This document shows positions 8,292-17,155 of a stretch of DNA of 64,000 nucleotides, piece after piece (position 1 is the first letter of the stretch; every line of letters begins with the position of its first letter). A model generated the notes under the pieces. It ran no database searches. It saw only the letters and a list, made by a program, of their open reading frames with translations, and was not told the DNA's origin. The DNA comes from an uncultured Bacteroidales bacterium (GTDB lineage Bacteria; Bacteroidota; Bacteroidia; Bacteroidales; FEN-979), in contig CAJBYO010000085.1 of assembly GCA_903959905.1 (NCBI GenBank), positions 143,145 to 207,144 of the forward strand. The letters are read 5' to 3'. The position numbers and the translations under genes are program-made.

Positions 8292-8714
8292 ATGGGAAAC
8301 CCGGATAATAAAGCGCCAGATAAAGTAACTGATGATAAAGATTTGATTTACACGTATAATCGTGAATTATTTTATCACTTTGACAGGGAGAAAGGGTTTA
8401 CGCAGGCCGTGCATTACCAGAACCCCGACAACCAGGTCATCATCAAACAAAGCTGGGATGCGGCCGAACAGCGGCTGGAGGAGGTAAAGCAACTGGTGCT
8501 TATCGGCAAGGCAAGCCCGGTTGCCTACTATATGGAAAAAATTCTCATGGAGGTGCCAATGCTTGCAGCCTACATGGAAATTTCAAAATGGCGGGTAAAA
8601 AGACACATGAAACCCGGCGTATTTAAAAAAATAAAGCCGGAAATCCTGGCCAGGTATGCTGAAATATTTGAGATATCGGTAGATCAGTTGAGGAAACCGG
8701 ACTTTATAAAATAA
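8292..8714 (+). CDS. Small helical protein, partner of BtrH-like protein (copy 1)
   Basis: A 140-residue protein of no family I recognise. It is clearly paralogous to the 131-residue product at 9785. Both share a YxRELxY N-terminal stretch, a central SPVxYYMEK block and a C-terminal WRVKxHxxPGVFK...DQLxK block that looks helix-turn-helix-like. No signal peptide or membrane helix is seen. It lies 3 bases after the dehydratase and directly before a BtrH-like gene, and the second copy has the same arrangement. The fixed pairing suggests it works with, or regulates, the BtrH-like protein. Confidence 0.75.
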   Translation: MGNPDNKAPDKVTDDKDLIYTYNRELFYHFDREKGFTQAVHYQNPDNQVIIKQSWDAAEQRLEEVKQLVLIGKASPVAYYMEKILMEVPMLAAYMEISKWRVKRHMKPGVFKKIKPEILARYAEIFEISVDQLRKPDFIK

Positions 8715-8775
8715 TTGCTTCATTCCCTGGCACTCGCGATGCGAAAGAGTCAGGAATATCAACCAAAACAGACAA

Positions 8776-9777
8776 ATGGTAAAATTAGAGTTTGAACATC
8801 GCCAGGCCGGACACTGTGAAAGCGGGGTAACCCGCAACCTGCTTAATTACCACGGCTTCAGGATTACAGAGCCCATGGCCTTCGGTATTGGCGCCGGGTT
8901 GTTTTTCAGTTATCTGCCCTTTCTGAAAATGCAGCATGCACCTACCACATCTTTCAGGGTATGGCCCGGCCAGGTGTTTGACAGGGCCACCAAAGAGCTT
9001 GGTGTAAAGGCAGCCATCCATACATTCCGCAACCCGAAGGATTCCATGGATAAGCTGAATGAGGTGCTGGAACAGGGATACCCGGTCGGACTGCAGGTGG
9101 GGACATTTCACCTGCCTTTTTTCCCGCCAGAGTACAGAATGCACTACAACATGCACAACATGATTGTATATGGGCACAACAATGGCACCTATTTCATCAG
9201 CGATACCCTGATGGAGAACCTTGTTGAGATCACATACGAGGACCTTGTGCGCGTCAGGTATGCTAAAGGCGCCTTTGCTCCCCAGGGAAGGATGTATTAC
9301 CCTACCTTTGTGCCTAAAGATATTGATATCAGGCCGGCTGTCATCAAAGGTATCCGCAAGACTGCCAACAATATGGTGGGGATCCCCTTTCCACTGATCG
9401 GGGCGAAAGGTATCAGGTACCTTGCCGGCCGCATGCGTAAATGGGAAAAGAACCTCGGCCCGGAAAAAGCATCCTATTACCTTGGGCAGGTGTTGCGCAT
9501 GGAAGAAGAAGTAGGGACAGCAGGTGCTGGTTTCCGCTTCATCTACGGTGCATTTCTTGAAGAGGCATCAACGCTGTTAAACCAGCCATGGCTCAGGGAA
9601 TTATCCATAGAAATGGGCGACAATGCGAACAAATGGCGGGAATTTTCATATCTTGGCTCACGAAACTGCAAAAAACGGGGCAAACCTGAACAATCGTATG
9701 ATTTCCTGGCAGATATGCTGCTGGAAATCGCCAACCGTGAAGAAAAAATATTTAAAAAACTGGCTTTAATAAAATAG
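8776..9777 (+). CDS. BtrH_N-domain protein (acyltransferase/peptidase-like), copy 1
   Basis: A 333-residue protein. Its N-terminus HRQAGHCESG matches the BtrH N-terminal domain, with Cys14 as the likely nucleophile of a papain-like fold. A MAFGIGAGLFFSY block and a conserved YRMHYNMHN segment follow. BtrH of butirosin synthesis moves an acyl group from an acyl carrier protein to an amine. By analogy this protein may transfer the finished chain from ACP to an acceptor, but that is inference. A paralogue lies at 10204-11229 with the same small partner gene in front. Confidence 0.78.
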   Translation: MVKLEFEHRQAGHCESGVTRNLLNYHGFRITEPMAFGIGAGLFFSYLPFLKMQHAPTTSFRVWPGQVFDRATKELGVKAAIHTFRNPKDSMDKLNEVLEQGYPVGLQVGTFHLPFFPPEYRMHYNMHNMIVYGHNNGTYFISDTLMENLVEITYEDLVRVRYAKGAFAPQGRMYYPTFVPKDIDIRPAVIKGIRKTANNMVGIPFPLIGAKGIRYLAGRMRKWEKNLGPEKASYYLGQVLRMEEEVGTAGAGFRFIYGAFLEEASTLLNQPWLRELSIEMGDNANKWREFSYLGSRNCKKRGKPEQSYDFLADMLLEIANREEKIFKKLALIK

Positions 9778-9784
9778 ATATCCC

Positions 9785-10180
9785 ATGGAAGAAAATACCA
9801 ACCCGGTTTATAAGGACAAGGCATATGGCCAATACCGTGAACTGTCATATTCCTACGAGGATGGCGGACAATTTCAGAAAACTGTTGGCTTTCACGGAGA
9901 AGCTGACCGTGTAATCCTCCAGCAGGCATGGGACCTGTTTCATGAACGGATTGAAGAGGCGCGGCAACGCGTGATCTCAGGGAAAGTCAGCCCGGTGGTT
10001 TATTACATGGAGAAAAACCTGCTGGATCCGCTTAACCTGTCGATGATGGCGGGTATTGCAGTTTGGCGGGTAAAATGGCACTTCAGGCCGGGGGTTTTCA
10101 AACGCCTCAGCGAAAGCACACTGCAGAAGTACGCCGCAGCATTTAACATTACCATTGATCAGCTTAAAAAAGTTGAATAG
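9785..10180 (+). CDS. Small helical protein, partner of BtrH-like protein (copy 2)
   Basis: A 131-residue paralogue of the 8292-8714 product. The shared blocks are SPVVYYMEK, WRVKWHFRPGVFK and a final DQLKK. Function unknown. It starts 7 bases after BtrH-like copy 1 and precedes copy 2 by 23 bases, completing a duplicated two-gene unit. The two small proteins differ enough that the duplication is old. Confidence 0.75.
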   Translation: MEENTNPVYKDKAYGQYRELSYSYEDGGQFQKTVGFHGEADRVILQQAWDLFHERIEEARQRVISGKVSPVVYYMEKNLLDPLNLSMMAGIAVWRVKWHFRPGVFKRLSESTLQKYAAAFNITIDQLKKVE

Positions 10181-10203
10181 AATTATTCATTTCAATTTGC
10201 ATT

Positions 10204-11229
10204 ATGGAAACGACAAAAACAATTATCAATTATACGCACCGCCAGGCAGGACATTGTGAAAGTGGAGCAACTTCAAACCTTTTCAAATTCAACGGCCTTG
10301 AATTATCGGAGCCCATGGCATTCGGCATCGGGAACGGACTGTATTTCAGTTATATTCCCTTCCTCAAGATTCAGTTTGCACCCATGATCTCCTTCAGGAA
10401 CCTTCCCAACACCGTTTTTAAAAGATCAACGGAATACATGGGGATTGAGGCCACTGTTGTGAAGAAGATAAAAGATCCGAAAGAGGCCATGGAAATGCTT
10501 GACCGCAACCTGGAAAGAGGCATTCCGACCGGGTGCCAGGTGGGTGTATTCCAGCTCACCTTTTTTCCTCCCGAATACAGGATGCATTACAACATGCACA
10601 ACCTGGTGGTCTTCGGCAAGGAAGGCAACATGTATCATATCAGCGATACCGTGATGGAACATCCCCAATTACTCAGTTATGACGACCTGCTGCGTGTCCG
10701 TTATGCGAAAGGTGCCTTTGCCCCGCAGGGAAAGATGTATTGGATCAATCACCCTGTTGACCGACCGATAGACCTGAAACCCGCCATCATCAAGGGAATC
10801 AAGAAAACTGTTTATGAAATGATCGGGATACCCTTCCCGCTTATTGGGGTGAAAGGACTACGATGGATGGCACGTGATATTAAAAAGTGGCCAAAAAAAC
10901 ACGGTGAAGACAAAGCCGCATTTTACCTTGGGCAAATCCTGAGGATGGCTGAGGACTTTGGTACAGGAGGTGCAGGTTTTCGATATATTTACGGAGCATT
11001 TCTGAAGGAAGCAGGGGAAATGTTCAACAACCACCAGGAGCTTCTTGAAGCCTCCGACATGATGGGCCGGACTGCGAATAAATGGCGTGAGTTCACCTAT
11101 ATCGGCGCCCGGAATTGCAAAAACAGATCCAAACCTGAAGAAGATTACGGAACACTCTCTCAAAAACTGCTTGAAATCGCTGCAGATGAAGAAAATGTCT
11201 ATAAAAAACTCAAAAATCTGAAATTTTAA
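10204..11229 (+). CDS. BtrH_N-domain protein, copy 2
   Basis: A 341-residue paralogue of the 8776 product. It shares HRQAGHCESG (nucleophile Cys18), EPMAFGIGNGLYFSY, YRMHYNMHN, the VRYAKGAFAPQGKMY block and a similar C-terminal half with GTGGAGFRYIYGAFL. The catalytic Cys is kept in both copies, so both may be active, perhaps on different acceptors or chains. The stop overlaps the next start by one base (TAATG), coupling it to the ABC transporter ATPase. Confidence 0.78.
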   Translation: METTKTIINYTHRQAGHCESGATSNLFKFNGLELSEPMAFGIGNGLYFSYIPFLKIQFAPMISFRNLPNTVFKRSTEYMGIEATVVKKIKDPKEAMEMLDRNLERGIPTGCQVGVFQLTFFPPEYRMHYNMHNLVVFGKEGNMYHISDTVMEHPQLLSYDDLLRVRYAKGAFAPQGKMYWINHPVDRPIDLKPAIIKGIKKTVYEMIGIPFPLIGVKGLRWMARDIKKWPKKHGEDKAAFYLGQILRMAEDFGTGGAGFRYIYGAFLKEAGEMFNNHQELLEASDMMGRTANKWREFTYIGARNCKNRSKPEEDYGTLSQKLLEIAADEENVYKKLKNLKF

Positions 11230-11981
11230 TGTCCCGGAAACCAATTATTGAGATCAGGGAGCTGACAAAAATCTATACCGGAGCTGAAGAACCTGCCGTG
11301 AACTCAATTTCACTGGAGATATTTCCGGGTGAAATATTTGGACTTTTAGGGCCAAACGGTGCGGGAAAAACTACGACGATCTCGATTCTTTGCGGATTAT
11401 TTCCCGCAACCAGTGGCAATGTAACCATCGATGGTCTTGACAGCCAAACGGACATGGTGAAAATCAAGCAGGTTATTGGAGTGGTACCGCAGGATATCGC
11501 CTTATACCCTACCCTCTCAGGACGGGAAAACCTTACCTTCTTCGGTAACATGTACGGACTTCACGGTTCAGCCCTTCGGGATAAAATAGACCATTATCTT
11601 ACTGAATTCGGACTGGAGAAACATGCAGGGAAAGCTGTTGGCAAGTATTCAGGAGGCATGAAGCGCCGCGTCAACCTGATCGCCGGATTGTTGCACGACC
11701 CCAAAATCATTTTCCTTGATGAGCCTACGGTGGGTATCGACGTTCAATCACGCGTGGTCATCCTTGAATACCTGATGGAGATCAACAAGAAAGGTGTCAC
11801 CATCATTTATACATCACATTACATGGAAGAGGCTGAGCAGTTGTGTTCCCGGGTGGCTATTATTGACCGGGGAAACATCATTGCCCTTGGTAACCCGAAA
11901 GAACTGGTGGCAGAGCAACCCAGGTTTCAGAACCTTGAAAATGTCTTTATACATCTCACCGGTAAAGATATGAGGGACTGA
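11229..11981 (+). CDS. ABC transporter ATP-binding protein
   Basis: A 250-residue ABC ATPase. Walker A is GPNGAGKT (41-48), the signature is YSGGM (140-144, Tyr replacing the usual Leu), and Walker B is IIFLDE (160-165) followed by the D-loop and the switch histidine in YTSHYMEE. It pairs with the ABC-2 permease that starts 2 bases downstream. In this cluster it probably exports the polyene, or its lipid-linked form, across the inner membrane. Confidence 0.93.
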   Translation: MSRKPIIEIRELTKIYTGAEEPAVNSISLEIFPGEIFGLLGPNGAGKTTTISILCGLFPATSGNVTIDGLDSQTDMVKIKQVIGVVPQDIALYPTLSGRENLTFFGNMYGLHGSALRDKIDHYLTEFGLEKHAGKAVGKYSGGMKRRVNLIAGLLHDPKIIFLDEPTVGIDVQSRVVILEYLMEINKKGVTIIYTSHYMEEAEQLCSRVAIIDRGNIIALGNPKELVAEQPRFQNLENVFIHLTGKDMRD

Positions 11982-11983
11982 CC

Positions 11984-13285
11984 ATGAGGAAGTATTTTTC
12001 TGCCTGCCGCAAAGAGTTGCTTCTTCTTATTCGCGATAAATCGGGCCTCGCGATGTTGTTCATCATGCCGGTGGTGCTGATCGTGATTTCATCGCTGATG
12101 CAGGAATTTGGCTGGAGTTCACTCACAAAGGACCCCACCGTGCAGGTGCTGTTTGTTGACAACGACCACGACAGCCTTTCACTGAAGATTAAAAGCGGTT
12201 TCAGAGAGTCACAGTCGTTTGAGGTTATTGATCGTTTGAACAACAACCTGCTTACAGATTCTACTGCCAAAAATGCCGTTAAACGGGGTGAATACCTCGT
12301 GGCCATCGTGGTGCCCAAGGGTGCAACCAGCACCATGCGGGCCAATGTCCGCCTCTCGGTGGCTAAAACACTGGCAGGTTTTGGCATCGGGAATCCCGGC
12401 CTGGTCAATGGCATCGTCTTTAAAGATTCGGTGGATGTGAAGATTTACTTCGACCCTACGGTAAAAAAGACCTTTAAAAATGCCCTGATCAGTTCAATCA
12501 GGGAAAACTATTATAAATTCCAGACCGACTGGGTTTTTAAAACATTCAACCAGGAAATTGCATTGCAAATGCCGATGTACAAGGCCCCCAAAGATGCTTT
12601 TAAAGAGATTCTGCATTTCAAGGAAGAGTATCCTTCTTACCGTGAGGTAGAACTGATACCCAACACCTCGCAGCACAATGTGCCGGCATGGACAATTTTC
12701 GCGATGTTTTTTATTGTTATCCCCCTTACGCAAAGCATGATACAGGAGCGCGAAGGAGGCAGTTTGTTCAGGCTGCTCACCATGCCTGTTTCCTATATGA
12801 CCCTGCTGATGGGGAAAGTGGGTGTATACCTTGTTGTTTGTATGATGCAAACTGCAGCGATGTTGCTGGCAGGCATACTGCTTCTTCCACTTTTTGGCTT
12901 GCCGATGCTTGTGCTGGGCAATGACATCCTTGCGCTGTTTGTTATGTCCATGGTTGTTTCAATGGCTGCAGTTGGGTATGGCCTGATGATCGGAACGATT
13001 GCCAAAACACATCAGCAGGCAGCCGCATTCGGATCAATTTCAGTTATTATACTGGCTGCGGTAGGTGGCTTATGGGTGCCAATTTACCTGATGGCACCGT
13101 TCATGCGGACAATTGCGAACCTGAGCCCGCTTAACTGGGCCATCACAGGCTATTACAGTATATTCCTGAGGGGCGGAAACCTCATCGTGATCGTGCCGCA
13201 GGCAATTAAACTGTTGCTGTTCTTTTTAACAACAGTGAGCATTACCGCCCTTTATTACAAGTATAAAAGTCCGTTGAACAATTAA
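11984..13285 (+). CDS. ABC-2 type transporter permease
   Basis: A 433-residue permease. One membrane helix near residues 23-40 is followed by a large extracytoplasmic domain (about 45-220). A C-terminal bundle of five to six helices spans about 225-425, with the QSMIQEREGGSLFRLL loop typical of the family. It forms the export channel with the preceding ATPase. No partner permease is present, so it likely acts as a homodimer. Confidence 0.9.
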   Translation: MRKYFSACRKELLLLIRDKSGLAMLFIMPVVLIVISSLMQEFGWSSLTKDPTVQVLFVDNDHDSLSLKIKSGFRESQSFEVIDRLNNNLLTDSTAKNAVKRGEYLVAIVVPKGATSTMRANVRLSVAKTLAGFGIGNPGLVNGIVFKDSVDVKIYFDPTVKKTFKNALISSIRENYYKFQTDWVFKTFNQEIALQMPMYKAPKDAFKEILHFKEEYPSYREVELIPNTSQHNVPAWTIFAMFFIVIPLTQSMIQEREGGSLFRLLTMPVSYMTLLMGKVGVYLVVCMMQTAAMLLAGILLLPLFGLPMLVLGNDILALFVMSMVVSMAAVGYGLMIGTIAKTHQQAAAFGSISVIILAAVGGLWVPIYLMAPFMRTIANLSPLNWAITGYYSIFLRGGNLIVIVPQAIKLLLFFLTTVSITALYYKYKSPLNN

Positions 13286-13336
13286 CCGTGTACCATCCTG
13301 CAGACGTCCGACTCCTGCAACTTTTAAAAACTGCTT

Positions 13337-13753
13337 ATGACACCCCTGACCGACCGTAAAGAGATAATTGTACGATTTTCTGAAGTGGACTCCATGCGCA
13401 TCGTATGGCACGGTAATTACCTCAAATATTTTGAGGATGGCCGCGAGTCATTCGGGCTTAAATACAGCCTGGGATACCTTGATGTTTATAAGCATAACGT
13501 GATGATTCCACTTGTAAAAATCAACTGTGACTATAAACGTCCGTTGGAATATGGTGACACCGCCATCGTGGAGACACGTTTTGTTCCCTCTGAAGCTGCA
13601 AAGATTGTTTTTGAGTATACCATTTACCGGAAAAAGGACAATGAAGTGGCCGCAACCGGTACAACCACACAGGTTTTTCTGACCCCTGAAGGTGAACTTT
13701 TACTTACTGCCCCGGAATTTTTCACTGGCTGGAAAAAGAAATGGGGCGTTTAA
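13337..13753 (+). CDS. Acyl-CoA/ACP thioesterase, 4HBT hotdog family
   Basis: A 138-residue hotdog protein opening with VRFSEVDSMRIVWHGNYLKYFEDGR, the YbgC/4-hydroxybenzoyl-CoA thioesterase pattern; Asp18 is the catalytic acid position. It may release or edit chains on ACP. It begins 51 bases after the permease and its stop overlaps the start of the next ketosynthase gene. Confidence 0.82.
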   Translation: MTPLTDRKEIIVRFSEVDSMRIVWHGNYLKYFEDGRESFGLKYSLGYLDVYKHNVMIPLVKINCDYKRPLEYGDTAIVETRFVPSEAAKIVFEYTIYRKKDNEVAATGTTTQVFLTPEGELLLTAPEFFTGWKKKWGV

Positions 13754-14937
13754 TGGCTGATGGAATGAAACCCGTATATATCCTGACCGACAACCTTATT
13801 ACCTCCCTCGGATTCACAACATCCGAACATACATTTGCCCTTGAAAGGGGGGTAATCGGTGTGAAAAGCACAAATGACCCTGAACTGTACCCAACCCCGG
13901 TGCAACTGTCAAAAGTTAACACAGAGCAACTGGAACTGAAGTTTGCTGAAGTTCTTCAGCAGGTAAAAAACAGAGCTCCTGCCGCATCATTCACGCGGCT
14001 TGAAAAAATGTTCATTGTGTCTGTTCATGAGGCGTTAAAGGGCAGTAACGTGGCACCATCAAATCCCAGGACGCTGCTGGTGATTTCAACCACCAAAGGC
14101 AATATCAATTTGCTGGAGGACCGCAACAAAGCACTTTTCAGCCATAAAAGACTCTATCTCTGGGAACTTGGAAAAGTAATCAGGAATTTCTTTGAATTTG
14201 AAAACCAACCTGTTATAATTTCAAATGCCTGTATTTCGGGCATCGTAGCCCTGATGACCGCTTCAAGACTTGTTCAGTCAGGAGCTTATGACCATGCCGT
14301 GGTGACCGGTGGTGACATTGCAACAGAATTTGTCATTTCAGGGTTTCAGTCCTTCCAGGCACTCAGCCCGAACCCATGCAAGCCCTTCGACCTGAACCGC
14401 ACAGGACTATCGCTTGGTGAGGGTTGCGGTACCATTGTGATATCAAAGTACCCTGATCCGGCAGCCACTTCACAGGTGATTATTGCAGGAGCTTCGACAA
14501 GCAACGATGCAAACCATATCTCAGGACCGTCTCGTACCGGTGAAGAACTTAGTGGCGCTATACAGGACGCCTTGAAACAGGGTGGTTTGAACGCCGGTGA
14601 TATCAGTTATATTTCAGCACACGGAACAGCCACCTCCTTCAATGATGAAATGGAATCCAAAGCGTTTGAGTTGAGCGGACTTGCCCATGTTCCGGTAAAC
14701 AGTTTCAAAGGCTATTGGGGACATACACTTGGGGCTGCAGGGATTGTTGAATCAGTGGCAGCCATTTCATCCCTGCGGAACAACATTCTTTACTATTCTG
14801 CAGGTTTTGAGACCCTGGGTGTTACTGCACCCCTGAATGTAATTTCCGAAAACAGGCCCGCAAATTTATCTGCATGCATTAAAACAGCATCTGGCTTTGG
14901 CGGGTGCAATGCCGCCATCCTTTATCAGAAACAATAA
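13753..14937 (+). CDS. Beta-ketoacyl-ACP synthase, catalytic (divergent)
   Basis: About 394 residues from the ATG that overlaps the thioesterase stop (TAATG at 13751-13755). Upstream ATG 13741 and downstream ATG 13765 are alternatives. It is a thiolase-fold condensing enzyme with Cys160 in SNACISG and histidines in SAHGTATS and GHTLGAAG, so the C-H-H triad is intact. The N-terminal third is shorter and more divergent than in FabF. It is directly followed by a half-length ketosynthase-like gene, which may be its partner. Confidence 0.85.
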   Translation: MADGMKPVYILTDNLITSLGFTTSEHTFALERGVIGVKSTNDPELYPTPVQLSKVNTEQLELKFAEVLQQVKNRAPAASFTRLEKMFIVSVHEALKGSNVAPSNPRTLLVISTTKGNINLLEDRNKALFSHKRLYLWELGKVIRNFFEFENQPVIISNACISGIVALMTASRLVQSGAYDHAVVTGGDIATEFVISGFQSFQALSPNPCKPFDLNRTGLSLGEGCGTIVISKYPDPAATSQVIIAGASTSNDANHISGPSRTGEELSGAIQDALKQGGLNAGDISYISAHGTATSFNDEMESKAFELSGLAHVPVNSFKGYWGHTLGAAGIVESVAAISSLRNNILYYSAGFETLGVTAPLNVISENRPANLSACIKTASGFGGCNAAILYQKQ

Positions 14938-14938
14938 A

Positions 14939-15589
14939 ATGGAGCGTTCAATCACATCATACAGCCTTCTTCATGACAACAAAGTCATTGTGAACGGGCG
15001 TATCATCTTTTATCAGGAAAATATTATTAAATTTGCAGACTTTTTGAAAACAGTCTTCAAACAGGAACAGTTGGCCTATCCGAAATTTTACAAAATGGAT
15101 ACCCTTAGCAAACTGGGATTTCTTGCTGCTGAACTGGTTTTAAAGGAAAAGTCAATAGAAGGCTATCGCCCGGAAGCAGTGGGTGTGGTGCTGTCGAACT
15201 CAAGTTCAAGCCTTGATACCGACGTCGCCCATAACGAAACGATCAGAGATCGTGCAAGTTATTTCCCCAGTCCTTCTGTTTTTGTTTATACCCTTCCCAA
15301 CATTGTTATCGGGGAAGTTTGTATTAAAAATAAAATCAAAGGGGAAAATGCCTTTTTGATCTCAGAAACATTTAACGGCCGTTTGCTCTGTGAATATGTG
15401 AACGAGTTATTTAACAATGAGCGGGTTGAAGCATGTTTATGCGGTTGGGTTGAGGTGATGGGCAACAGTTGCCAGGCCATGGTGGCCCTGGTGGAAAAAC
15501 TTGCCCCCGGCCCCGATGGCATCAATGGCAGCTTCAAACCACTTTTATTTAATGAACAGAATCTGAATCTATTAATGAAACATAACTGA
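14939..15589 (+). CDS. Half-length ketosynthase-like protein
   Basis: A 216-residue protein beginning one base after the ketosynthase stop (TAAA then ATG). It resembles only the N-terminal half of a condensing enzyme: a GFLAAELVL helix, a VGVVLSNSSSS strand and a SPSVFVYTLPN block. Where the active-site Cys should be, the sequence reads ENAFLISETFN. The C-terminal half with both catalytic histidines is absent, so it cannot condense on its own. It may be a structural partner or chain-length modulator. No frameshift is apparent, and an ACP gene follows at once. Confidence 0.7.
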   Translation: MERSITSYSLLHDNKVIVNGRIIFYQENIIKFADFLKTVFKQEQLAYPKFYKMDTLSKLGFLAAELVLKEKSIEGYRPEAVGVVLSNSSSSLDTDVAHNETIRDRASYFPSPSVFVYTLPNIVIGEVCIKNKIKGENAFLISETFNGRLLCEYVNELFNNERVEACLCGWVEVMGNSCQAMVALVEKLAPGPDGINGSFKPLLFNEQNLNLLMKHN

Positions 15590-15598
15590 CCTGATATT

Positions 15599-15853
15599 AT
15601 GGATGAATTGATTTTAAAGCTTAAGCAAGAAGTAATTGAGCAGTTGAACCTTGAAGACATCACCCCCGACGATATCAATCCTGATTTACCTTTGTTCGGC
15701 GAAGGGCTGGGGCTCGACTCCATTGATGCACTTGAACTGATCGTGCTGCTGGAAAAGAATTATGGAATTAAGATTGAAGATCCGAAAGACGGTAAAAAAA
15801 TCTTCCATTCGATCCGTTCCATGGCCGAATATATCACTGAGCATAAAAAATAA
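15599..15853 (+). CDS. Acyl carrier protein
   Basis: An 84-residue ACP with the attachment motif LGLDSIDALEL; Ser41 would carry phosphopantetheine. This is the second ACP of the cluster. It sits 9 bases after the half-ketosynthase and 6 bases before the next ketosynthase, which suggests it serves that pair of enzymes. Confidence 0.92.
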   Translation: MDELILKLKQEVIEQLNLEDITPDDINPDLPLFGEGLGLDSIDALELIVLLEKNYGIKIEDPKDGKKIFHSIRSMAEYITEHKK

Positions 15854-15859
15854 ACCCTG

Positions 15860-17065
15860 ATGCCCCAGCGGATATTTATTACCGGATACGGCATCATCTC
15901 CTGCATCGGCAACAATATTGAAGAAAGCTTCAATTTCCTCCTGGGATCAAAGCCCGGAACCGGAAAGATAAACCATGTCCAGACCCTGCTCAGGGATGAA
16001 CTCCTTGTAGGTGAGGTAACGAAATCGCTGGACGAACTCTTTGACATGGCGGGAATTCAACCTGCCGACGGTTATTCAAGAAATACACTACTGGGCATCA
16101 TTGCAGCCCGCGAAGCTTTTGCCAGCGGGCGTCTTGATCAGCATACCGAGCTCAGAACCGGATTGATCTCGGCAACAACCGTGGGCGGGATGGATCGCTG
16201 TGAGTTATACTACAATGACTTTCTTACCAACGACACCCGCAATTCCTTTATAGATTCTTACGATTGTGCCGACAGTACCGAAAAAATTGCACAATTGCTG
16301 GGCATCCATGATTTTACCACCACCATCAGTACGGCGTGTTCATCGGCAGCAAATGCCATTATGCTTGGAGCACGGATGCTCCGAACCGGCAAACTTGACC
16401 GCGTTATGGCCGGTGGATGTGAGTCACTGACCCGATTCCACCTGAACGGCTTCAATGCACTTAAAATCCTTGACAAAGATTCTTCAAAGCCTTTCGATAT
16501 CAACCGGGCCGGCATCAACCTTGGCGAAGGCTCGGCATTCCTTGTGCTTGAATCGGAGGAGACGCTCAAAAAAACAGGGAACGTGCCCTTATGCGAACTT
16601 GCCGGCTGGGGCAATTCCTGTGAAGCATTTCACCAGACAGCCTCTTCCCCTGACGGCATCGGCGCCTACCTGGCCATGAAAAAAGCGCTTGATATGAGCG
16701 GGATGGCACCCCGGGAAATAGATTATGTCAATGCCCATGGCACCGGTACCGACAACAATGACCTGTCGGAAGGCCGGGCCATTGAAAAACTTTTTGGAAC
16801 AAGGATTCCCCTTGTTAGTTCAACCAAGCCGTTCACCGGGCACACCACCAGTGCTGCCGGGTCAATTGAGGCGATTTTATCCATCCTTTGTATCAGAAAC
16901 GGTGTAGTCTGGCCCAATCTTAATTTCAGGGAGCGTATAGCCGAACTGAGTTTCTCGCCTGTTGAAAAGCTGATGACAGACACAGAAGTGAATGCAGTGA
17001 TGTCTAACTCGTTCGGGTTTGGGGGAAATGATACGTCGCTGATATTCAGGAAAGTTGAGGTGTAG
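15860..17065 (+). CDS. Beta-ketoacyl-ACP synthase, catalytic
   Basis: A 401-residue FabF-type condensing enzyme with Cys160 in STACSS, histidines in NAHGTGTDNND and FTGHTTSAAG, and C-terminal SNSFGFGGND. It is closely related to the ketosynthase at 20871 (shared GLISATTVGGMDR, NDLSEG). The pair probably arose by duplication, and each may dimerise with one of the Cys-less paralogues at 19758 and 22131. Confidence 0.92.
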   Translation: MPQRIFITGYGIISCIGNNIEESFNFLLGSKPGTGKINHVQTLLRDELLVGEVTKSLDELFDMAGIQPADGYSRNTLLGIIAAREAFASGRLDQHTELRTGLISATTVGGMDRCELYYNDFLTNDTRNSFIDSYDCADSTEKIAQLLGIHDFTTTISTACSSAANAIMLGARMLRTGKLDRVMAGGCESLTRFHLNGFNALKILDKDSSKPFDINRAGINLGEGSAFLVLESEETLKKTGNVPLCELAGWGNSCEAFHQTASSPDGIGAYLAMKKALDMSGMAPREIDYVNAHGTGTDNNDLSEGRAIEKLFGTRIPLVSSTKPFTGHTTSAAGSIEAILSILCIRNGVVWPNLNFRERIAELSFSPVEKLMTDTEVNAVMSNSFGFGGNDTSLIFRKVEV

Positions 17066-17068
17066 AAT

Positions 17069-17113
17069 GCAGGTAATGTAAGCAATGCAGGCAATGCAGA
17101 CAATGCTGGGAAT
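17069..17113. repeat. Nonamer tandem array
   Basis: Five 9-base units of the form GCAGGCAAT/GCAGACAAT lie directly after the ketosynthase stop and before the outer-membrane protein gene. No hairpin. The unit length differs from the 7- and 8-base arrays elsewhere in the window. Confidence 0.85.
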
Positions 17114-17155
17114 GGATGAACAGATATTGGAGTTTTTGCATAAACAGGTACTGGC

